Assembly: GCF_032229525.1 (NCBI RefSeq) | Contig: NZ_JAVTWB010000102.1 | Coordinates: forward strand, 11,326-75,325 | Reading direction: 5' to 3' | Length of the DNA stretch: 64,000 nucleotides | Origin: Accumulibacter sp032229525 | GTDB lineage: Bacteria; Pseudomonadota; Gammaproteobacteria; Burkholderiales; Rhodocyclaceae | Shown here: one piece after another, positions 58,712 to 64,000 of the stretch | Layout of the letters: each line of letters opens with the position of its first letter | Numbering within the stretch: the first letter of the stretch is position 1 | The notes under the pieces: generated by a model | What the model was told of the DNA's origin: nothing | The model's database searches: none | Seen by the model: only the letters and a program-made list of their open reading frames with translations | Made by a program: the position numbers and the translations under genes

Positions 58712-58869
58712 GCAGACTCTTTCTTCTTGAAAACGTGTGTTTGCCGCAAGCCCCCCTGTCCTCCCGCGAACCACGGGAAAAGAACATGTTGCGATTCTCG
58801 AAAATCCTTCTTGAAATGCCATTCTTGATTGAATATCATCTCAACGAGTTTCGATAAGAGAGGATACCC

Positions 58870-59160
58870 ATGCGACCGTCCATCGTGCTCGACATGAAGC
58901 GAAGCGCAGTGCGCGAAGCGACGGGCCGCTTTCGTGCGGCGAACCCGCGCATCTTCGGATCGGTGCTGCACGGTACCGACCAGGACGACAGCGATCTCGA
59001 TTTGCTGGTCGATGCTCTGCCGGGCGCGACACTGTTCGACCTGGGTGGCCTGCAAGACGAGCTCGAATCACTGCTCGGTGTCCACGTCGATGTGTTGACT
59101 CCGGCGGACCTGCCGGCGAAGTTCCGGGCCAAGGTGCTCGCGGAGGCGCAGCCAGTATGA
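58870..59160 (+). CDS. mntA: MntA-type nucleotidyltransferase antitoxin
   Basis: Minimal nucleotidyltransferase of 96 residues. The catalytic signature GSX10DXD is complete: Gly30-Ser31 and Asp42-x-Asp44 in IFGSVLHGT...SDLDLLV. In characterised MntA-HepT pairs this enzyme neutralises the HEPN toxin by adding AMP units to a tyrosine next to the active site. The ATG is preceded by AGAGGAT. Its stop overlaps the hepT start by four bases. First gene of a four-gene overlapping operon inside the island. Confidence 0.88.
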   Translation: MRPSIVLDMKRSAVREATGRFRAANPRIFGSVLHGTDQDDSDLDLLVDALPGATLFDLGGLQDELESLLGVHVDVLTPADLPAKFRAKVLAEAQPV

Positions 59161-59543
59161 GCGGGAGCCGCCTACCCGACTATCTCGACCACATGCAGCA
59201 GGCTGCAAGCGATGCGTGCGGCTTCGTCGAAGGGCTGGCCAAGCACGACTTCCTGCAGGACAAACGCACCCAGCAAGCCATCGTCATGAGCCTCATCATC
59301 ATCGGCGAGGCGGCCACGAAGGTGATGGACAGTTACGCCGAGTTCGCCCAGGCGCACCTGGAGGTGCCGTGGCGCAGTATGCGCGGGATGCGCAACCGCA
59401 TCGCTCACGGTTACTTCGACATCAACCTCGATGTGGTGTGGGACACGGTGCAAACGGCATTGCCGGAGCTGCTGAAGCTGTTACCCGCCGCGCGCCAGGA
59501 TGCCGAAGATGAATCCCCCAACGACGATGGTATGGCGCCATGA
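59157..59543 (+). CDS. hepT: HepT-type HEPN RNase toxin (DUF86)
   Basis: HEPN-domain protein of 128 residues. The RNase and modification motif RX4HXY is intact as Arg79...His84-Gly-Tyr86 (RNRIAHGYF); Tyr86 is the expected target of the partner nucleotidyltransferase. Helical packing residues such as IVMSLIIIGEAATKV are typical of DUF86. The C-terminal 15 residues are acidic. The gene overlaps mntA by four bases upstream and the unrecognised nuclease-like gene by four bases downstream, which is not the usual two-gene form of this toxin-antitoxin module. Confidence 0.88.
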   Translation: MSGSRLPDYLDHMQQAASDACGFVEGLAKHDFLQDKRTQQAIVMSLIIIGEAATKVMDSYAEFAQAHLEVPWRSMRGMRNRIAHGYFDINLDVVWDTVQTALPELLKLLPAARQDAEDESPNDDGMAP

Positions 59544-60430
59544 CGGAAGCGGACCTGAAGGCAACCATTCAGGCTTCCGGCGGCGGATGCTGCACGCTTG
59601 ACTCCGGTCAAGCGCTACTCGAGAAGATCAACCGCCTTGAAGCGGCGGACGCTTACGCATTGTTGGTTACTCAATTGCAGTCCGCGAAGGAACCCGGTGA
59701 TTTCCGGGGCCGGGTACTCGAAGTGAATTTCGCCGACCTTTTTGTCGGCCAAGGCGTCAGGCTGCGATACGACGCTAAACGGGGAATGTCGGGTGATGTC
59801 GATTTCTGCTGGCACTTCAATGATGATCATGTGTTCATCGAAATGAAGCTGCTTGGTCAAGATCAGAAGACCAAAGAGGCCACGGCACAGCAGTTGAACG
59901 ACACTGGATTTTGCTCGACTCTCATTTCTGATGACACGAAGGACGTAGCAAGGATTCAGCGCGACATCGTCCAGAAATCGTCCACAAGGAAGTTCAACCC
60001 AACACCAGAGAAGAATTGGGTCAACCTGGTGGCAATCGATGTGTCAGAGCTTCAGCTCCGCACTGTTGATATCTGGGATTGTTTGTTGGCCGCCAGAGGC
60101 AACGAACACGTCAGAATGCACTGTCACCCAGCGATTCAACGCCCAGCGGTTGTCGGGGTCTTCGAGCCCGCGGGTAAGACGCTCACGGCCGAGCAGGCGG
60201 ACTGGGTGATGTGCTACCACGGCGTTTCAGATGCAAACACCCCCCATCCTCGCGACTATATTCACGGCGTGCTGTTTCTCTTCCGAGAACCCCGGGATCG
60301 TGCGGCACTGAGCTATAGGTTGAGCGGTGAGGTGGTGTGGAATCCCTCATTGATTGACGACGCACGCGCGAAACAGGTTCTAACGGCTTTTCATCAGATA
60401 GTCCCCCGAGCCGAGTTCAAAACATGTTAG
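59540..60430 (+). CDS. Unrecognised protein with PD-(D/E)XK-like motif
   Basis: Protein of 296 residues that I do not recognise. A restriction-endonuclease-like core is suggested by Glu61 (RVLEVNFADLF), Asp88 (MSGDVDFCW) and Glu101-x-Lys103 (VFIEMKLLG), the order and spacing of PD-(D/E)XK nucleases. The C-terminal 130 residues (from NWVNLVAIDVSELQ) look like a second alpha/beta domain without a motif. There is no signal peptide or membrane helix. Local GC is lower than in flanking core genes, which points to transfer. The ATG overlaps hepT by four bases and the end overlaps the recombinase gene by seven, so it is expressed with both. It could be a nuclease effector or a DNA-recognition partner. 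Confidence 0.65.
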   Translation: MTEADLKATIQASGGGCCTLDSGQALLEKINRLEAADAYALLVTQLQSAKEPGDFRGRVLEVNFADLFVGQGVRLRYDAKRGMSGDVDFCWHFNDDHVFIEMKLLGQDQKTKEATAQQLNDTGFCSTLISDDTKDVARIQRDIVQKSSTRKFNPTPEKNWVNLVAIDVSELQLRTVDIWDCLLAARGNEHVRMHCHPAIQRPAVVGVFEPAGKTLTAEQADWVMCYHGVSDANTPHPRDYIHGVLFLFREPRDRAALSYRLSGEVVWNPSLIDDARAKQVLTAFHQIVPRAEFKTC

Positions 60431-60981
60431 TCGGCTATGCCCGTGTCTCGACGCAAGACCAGAACCTTGAATTACAGTGGGAAGCCCTGACTGAGGCTGG
60501 ATGCCAGAAGGTCTTTGAAGACAAGGTGAGCGGCACGCGAGCTGACCGTCCCGGCTTGGCCAAGGCCCTAGAAATGCTGCGTGAGGGTGACACGCTGGTC
60601 GTCTGGAAACTGGATCGGCTTGGCCGCAGCGTCAAGCAGTTGGTCGATCTGGTCGGAGAACTGCACAAGAGGGGCATCCAGTTCCAGAGTCTTACTGATG
60701 CCATCGATACCGGCACGCCGTCAGGCCGGTCCTTCTTCCACATCATGGCCAGCCTCGCCGAGATGGAGCGGGAGTTAACCGTCGAACGCACCCGCACCGG
60801 GCTAGAAGTAGCCCGCCAACTCGGCCGCAAGGGCGGCCGCAAGCCCAAAATGACCGACAGTAAGATTCAGTCGGCCAAGAGGCTGCTGGCCAGCGGCGTC
60901 CCGCCCAAGGACGTGGCCAAAAACCTCGGCGTATCCATTCCTACGCTGTACCGCTGGCTGCCAGCCTCAGCGCACGCTTAG
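60424..60981 (+). CDS. Serine recombinase (resolvase/invertase family)
   Basis: Small serine recombinase of 185 residues. The N-terminal catalytic domain has Ser9 in GYARVSTQDQ, the arginine-containing VVWKLDRLGRSVKQLVDL near 59-76 and the helix E region AEMERELTVERTRTGLEVAR. The C-terminal helix-turn-helix (about 140-182) includes PPKDVAKNLGVSIPTLYRWL. Length and layout match Tn3-type TnpR or Gin/Pin invertases. It overlaps the preceding gene by seven bases, unusual for a transposon resolvase. Whether it acts on the island, on a lost Tn3 element or on an invertible switch cannot be told. No res-like site was identified. Confidence 0.9.
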   Translation: MLVGYARVSTQDQNLELQWEALTEAGCQKVFEDKVSGTRADRPGLAKALEMLREGDTLVVWKLDRLGRSVKQLVDLVGELHKRGIQFQSLTDAIDTGTPSGRSFFHIMASLAEMERELTVERTRTGLEVARQLGRKGGRKPKMTDSKIQSAKRLLASGVPPKDVAKNLGVSIPTLYRWLPASAHA

Positions 60982-60994
60982 CGTGCGATCTTTT
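60971..60994 (+). terminator. Terminator at end of the recombinase operon
   Basis: CGCACGC at 60971-60977 pairs with GCGTGCG at 60981-60987 across the stop codon, followed by ATC and four T (60991-60994). A compact hairpin with a short T run. Confidence 0.6.
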
Positions 60995-61006
60995 CCCGTT
61001 TCGTGA

Positions 61007-61132
61007 GCTAACCCCGTCTACGACACCGAGCGCCACCTGCTCTACGTTGCCTGTACGCGGGCGAGAGATCATCTGCTGGTGACGAGTGTGGCACCGGCCT
61101 CCGAGTTTCTTGATGACATGCGAGACCCTTGA
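61007..61132 (+). pseudogene. C-terminal remnant of a UvrD-like helicase
   Basis: Forty-one codons read PVYDTERHLLYVACTRARDH and then LLVTSVAPASEFLDDMRDP before TGA. This contains helicase motif VI (YVACTRARDHLLV) and the tail of superfamily-1 UvrD/PcrA-type helicases. A TGA at 61004 cuts the frame upstream and no other helicase motif is present. With the restriction remnant at 57984, it shows that genes on both sides of the intact operon were destroyed. Confidence 0.7.
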
Positions 61133-61192
61133 CGCCGCCAGCCTCGATCGACTCGGGCCCCGCGCTGCCATGCCGGGGCGACGCCATGGTCT

Positions 61193-62299
61193 TCATATCG
61201 CGACGCCGAAACCGCTCAACAGCCAACCCGCCACGGCGCTGCCGACGACCACCAGCCACGGCGGCAGCTTCCAGTACATCAGGGCGACAAAGGCGACCAG
61301 TGCCAGGCCGAAGTCGGCCGGCTGGCGTATGGCGCTGGTCCACACCGGCTGATACAGCGCTGCCAGGAGCAGGCCGACGACCGCGGCATTGACGCCGGCC
61401 AGCGCGGCCTGCGTGTGATGGCTGCGCCGTAGCTGCTCCCAGAACGGCAAGGCGCCAGCGACGAGCAGGAAGGACGGCACGAAGACCGCGACCAGGCAGA
61501 TCAGGCCACCGAGCCAGCCGCTTGGTGCCTGCTTCATCGACGCCCCGAGGAAGGCTGCGAATGTGAACAGCGGGCCGGGAACCGCCTGCGCGGCGCCGTA
61601 TCCGGCCAGGAACGATTCCTTGCTCACCCAGCCAGTGGGCACCACCTCGGCCTGCAGCAGNNNNNNNNNNNNNNNNNNNNNNNNNNNNNNNNNNNNNNNN
61701 NNNNNNNNNNNNNNNNNNNNNNNNNNNNNNNNNNNNNNNNNNNNNNNNNNNNNNNNNNNNAGGCCAGCGGCGACGATCACCCCGACCTGCCCCCAGGCGC
61801 TGGGCCAGGCCAGCACGACGCAGGTCGCCGCAGCCATGATCGAGATGCGCGCGGTGTCGGTACACAGATTGCGCGCCATTCCCCATACCGCTTGCGCGAC
61901 CACCGCCACGGCGACGACTTTCAGGCTATCCAGCACCCCGGCCGGCACGGCGTCGCCCGCGGTGGCGATGCCGAGGGCGAAGAGGATCAGGGCCACTGCC
62001 GACGGCAGGGTAAAGCCGGTCCATGCGGCCAGGGCACCGAGATAGCCGGCCCGTGACAGCCCGACCGCAATGCCGACCTGACTGCTCGCCGGCCCGGGCA
62101 GGAACTGGCAAAGGGCGACCAGATCGGCGTAGGCGCGATCGCTGAGCCAGCGGCGGCGGTTGACGAACTCCTCGCGGAAATAACCCAGATGGGCGACCGG
62201 GCCACCAAACGAGGTGAGTCCAAGGCGCAGGAAGACCAGGAAGAGCGTCCATGGCCGGGCCGGCTCGACTACTGCACTGTCTGTTACTGGCGACGTCAT
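61193..62299 (-). CDS. chrA: ChrA-type chromate efflux transporter, interrupted by assembly gap
   Basis: Membrane transporter of the CHR family with two homologous halves. The N-terminal half starts at 62299 (MTSPVTDSAVV) and has the hallmark RLGLTSFGGPVAHLGYFR followed by LCQFLPGPASSQVGIAVG. The C-terminal half has the matching GYGAAQAVPGPLFTFAAFLG. The 100 N between 61760 and 61661 remove part of the middle. Both sides are in the same frame across 100 bases, but since that length is a placeholder this is not evidence. Chromate or sulfate efflux is the family role; no chrB is adjacent. Confidence 0.85.
   Translation of the reverse strand: MTSPVTDSAVVEPARPWTLFLVFLRLGLTSFGGPVAHLGYFREEFVNRRRWLSDRAYADLVALCQFLPGPASSQVGIAVGLSRAGYLGALAAWTGFTLPSAVALILFALGIATAGDAVPAGVLDSLKVVAVAVVAQAVWGMARNLCTDTARISIMAAATCVVLAWPSAWGQVGVIVAAGXXXXXXXXXXXXXXXXXXXXXXXXXXXXXXXXXXLLQAEVVPTGWVSKESFLAGYGAAQAVPGPLFTFAAFLGASMKQAPSGWLGGLICLVAVFVPSFLLVAGALPFWEQLRRSHHTQAALAGVNAAVVGLLLAALYQPVWTSAIRQPADFGLALVAFVALMYWKLPPWLVVVGSAVAGWLLSGFGVAI
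61661..61760. other. Assembly gap (100 N)
   Basis: Exactly 100 undetermined bases inside the chrA gene, the usual placeholder for a scaffold gap of unknown size. A repeat or low coverage may be the cause. Frame and order across it are not proven by sequence. Confidence 0.98.
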
Positions 62300-62605
62300 G
62301 TGCGGGATCCCTACTGATGTTGAAAAATCCTGCCGGATGGTAAACGAGGAAGGATGGCGAGGTCGAATCATCCGCAGCACAATCGCCTCGGTCGCCACTG
62401 ATTGTCGTGGCGGCGTGCCCGGATCTGGCCCCCGACAGGTCCGCTCCTTGCGCCGAAAAAAGCCCTCGAGAAATCCCGACCTCGGCACGCAATGGGATAA
62501 CATGGCTCGTCGGTGGCAAGAGGTCGGTGTTTACTGTTGATCAGGCAGCGACGGAAGGAGCTCCCCGGTGGTCGGAGCCCAATCGCAAAGTGAAGGAGTC
62601 TGAAC

Positions 62606-63037
62606 ATGGTCAAGCTTGCGGAAAAAAAGAGCACCGAAACCGAGACGACGCTACTGGCCGCGCCGCCCGAGGAGTACATGTCGGCCGGACAGCGCGCCTT
62701 CTTTCGCCAGCGCCTGCTCGATGAAGAGGAAGCTCTGCTCTCGGCAGTGAAAGAGACGGCAGGTCACCTGCAGGAGAGCGAAGTCAGTTCCGACTGGATC
62801 GATCGCGCCAGTACCGAAGAGGAGCACACCCTGGAGCTGCGGGTACGCGATCGTGAAAGAAAGCTGCTGCAGAAGATTCGCGAGGCGCTGCGACACATCG
62901 ATGACGGCAGCTACGGCTGGTGCGAGGAAACCGGTGAACCGATCGGCATCGCCCGCCTGCTCGCCCGCCCGACGGCACAACTGTGCCTCGAAGCGCAGGA
63001 GCGTCGCGAGCAGTCGAAGCGCCGCTTCGGCGGCTGA
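62606..63037 (+). CDS. dksA: DksA-type transcription factor, two-cysteine variant
   Basis: DksA-family RNA polymerase secondary-channel factor of 143 residues. The coiled coil with its tip DRASTEEEHTLELRVRDRERK near residues 66-86 is typical, including the Asp-x-Ala tip pair that acts with ppGpp. The zinc finger is incomplete: the four positions are Cys106, Thr109, Cys127 and Ala130 (WCEETGEP...LCLEAQ), whereas canonical DksA has four cysteines. This resembles zinc-independent paralogs used under zinc limitation or oxidative stress. GAAGGAG precedes the ATG. Convergent with the next gene. Confidence 0.92.
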   Translation: MVKLAEKKSTETETTLLAAPPEEYMSAGQRAFFRQRLLDEEEALLSAVKETAGHLQESEVSSDWIDRASTEEEHTLELRVRDRERKLLQKIREALRHIDDGSYGWCEETGEPIGIARLLARPTAQLCLEAQERREQSKRRFGG

Positions 63038-63061
63038 ACGGCACCCTGCCGCCGTCCGGCG

Positions 63062-64000
63062 CTAGCCGGGCGCGGCCTTGAGCATTTCCCGCGTCACTGC
63101 CTCGGCCACCCGGATGCCATCGACGCCGGCCGAGAGGATGCCGCCGGCGTAGCCGGCCCCCTCTCCGGCCGGATACAGGCCGCGGACGTTCACACTCTGA
63201 AAATCGGCGCCGCGCGTCATGCGCAGCGGTGAGGAGGTACGCGTCTCGACGCCGGTGAGCACCGCATCGGCCATGGCAAAGCCCTTGATCTGGCGGTCGA
63301 AGGCTGGCAAGGCCTCGCGAATCGCATCGATCGCGTAGTCCGGCAGGGCCTCGCCGAGATCGGTCAGGCGCACCCCCGGTTGATACGAGGGAGTGACCGC
63401 ACCGAGAACCGTCGACGGCCGCCCGGCGAGGAAGTCGCCGACCAGTTGCGCCGGTGCCTCGTAGCTGCTGCCGCCGAGTTCGAAGGCGCGCGTTTCCAGT
63501 TGTCGCTGCAACTCGATGCCGGCCAGCGGCCCACCCGGGTAATCGAGCGGCGTGATGCCGACGACGATGCCGGCGTTGGCGTTGCGTTCGTTGCGCGAAT
63601 ACTGGCTCATGCCGTTGGTCACCACGCGGTTTTCCTCGGAAGTCGCCGCGACCACCGTGCCGCCGGGGCACATGCAGAAGCTGTACACCGAACGTCCGTT
63701 GCCGCAGTGATGGACCAGTTTGTAGTCGGCGGCGCCGAGCAGCGGGTTGCCGGCGTGCCTGCCAAAGCGTGCCTTGTCGATCAGCGCCTGCGGATGCTCG
63801 ATGCGAAAACCGATCGAGAACGGCTTGGCTTCCATGAACACGCCCGCGCTGTGCAGCCTCTCGAAGGTGTCGCGTGCGCTATGGCCGAGCGCCAGGATCA
63901 CCTGCTCGGCGGCCAGCTCTTCGCCGGACGCCAGCGTCACGCCGCGCACGCGACCTTGTTCAAGGTGCAAGCCAGTGAGCCGCTGCTGGAAACGGATCTC
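63062..64000 (-). CDS. FAD-dependent oxidoreductase (COG2509 type), partial
   Basis: The C-terminal 312 residues of a FAD/NAD(P)-dependent oxidoreductase; the gene continues beyond the right end of the window. The conserved FCMCPGGTVVAATSEENR and NGMSQYSRNERNANAG segments near the middle, and LYPAGEGAGYAGGILSAGVDG near the end, identify the COG2509 uncharacterised flavoprotein-dehydrogenase group. The N-terminal FAD-binding GxGxxG lies outside. Function unknown. Confidence 0.88.
   Translation of the reverse strand, partial: EIRFQQRLTGLHLEQGRVRGVTLASGEELAAEQVILALGHSARDTFERLHSAGVFMEAKPFSIGFRIEHPQALIDKARFGRHAGNPLLGAADYKLVHHCGNGRSVYSFCMCPGGTVVAATSEENRVVTNGMSQYSRNERNANAGIVVGITPLDYPGGPLAGIELQRQLETRAFELGGSSYEAPAQLVGDFLAGRPSTVLGAVTPSYQPGVRLTDLGEALPDYAIDAIREALPAFDRQIKGFAMADAVLTGVETRTSSPLRMTRGADFQSVNVRGLYPAGEGAGYAGGILSAGVDGIRVAEAVTREMLKAAPG

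Overview
The window is a GC-rich bacterial chromosome segment, dense in genes on both strands, from a draft assembly: a run of exactly 100 N lies at 61661-61760. The smr, trxB, crp-type regulator, ftsK, lolA order, nadE next to a P-II gene, a Gcr-type membrane 'recombinase' protein and DUF1415 all point to a betaproteobacterium, probably Rhodocyclales. The combination of acetate permease ActP, PPK2 polyphosphate kinase, inorganic pyrophosphatase and a TreS-maltokinase fusion fits a polyphosphate and glycogen cycling organism such as Candidatus Accumulibacter. That name is inference. No rRNA and no CRISPR array were seen, and there is one tRNA (Val, GAC).

Layout. 0.1-1.6 kb: secreted metallophosphoesterase. 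1.9-6.6 kb: an ECF42-type sigma factor with two DGPF/YCII proteins, two VOC proteins, a SnoaL-like protein, a GFA-family protein and a methyltransferase. 7.1-11.4 kb: SH3 protein, cyanase, and a formate/nitrite channel behind a sigma-54-like promoter, followed by a PP2C-kinase fusion. 11.9-17.6 kb: DUF2760 with two divergent Hsp70-like proteins and a small frameshifted gene. 17.6-24.1 kb: small conserved genes, then DUF485-actP divergent from a TctD/TctE-like two-component pair. 24.2-33.2 kb: arfB, DUF1415, an LhgO-like oxidase, a PIN protein, yaaA, the Gcr-type protein, two tyrosine-catabolism-type genes and ppk2. 33.6-44.4 kb: a lipoprotein binding protein beside a dCache-PAS-GAF-PAS-GGDEF-EAL protein, a DUF2235 hydrolase convergent with an nSTAND-FGE protein, a GST and an alpha/beta hydrolase. 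44.5-52.9 kb: housekeeping genes (ppa, nadE, P-II, smr, trxB, crp-type, ftsK, lolA, tRNA-Val). 53-57.5 kb: TreS-maltokinase and a small membrane-channel-like protein.

58-61.1 kb is an accessory island made of debris and one intact operon. The debris comprises the C-terminus of a type III restriction subunit, a possible DinD-like N-terminus, the N-terminus of a Tn3 transposase and the C-terminus of a UvrD-like helicase. Between these lie four overlapping intact genes: an MntA-type nucleotidyltransferase, a HepT-type HEPN RNase, an unrecognised protein with a PD-(D/E)XK-like motif, and a serine recombinase. This is the best candidate for an undescribed system. After the island come a chrA-type chromate transporter broken by the assembly gap, a two-cysteine DksA variant, and an FAD oxidoreductase that runs off the end.

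Themes. Nitrogen handling (cyanase, FNT channel, P-II, sigma-54 site), acetate, phosphate and carbon storage (actP, ppk2, ppa, TreS-Mak) and signalling (ECF42, a two-component pair, c-di-GMP, PP2C-kinase) dominate the core. Accessory conflict-related functions sit at 38.6-42.6 kb and 58-61 kb.
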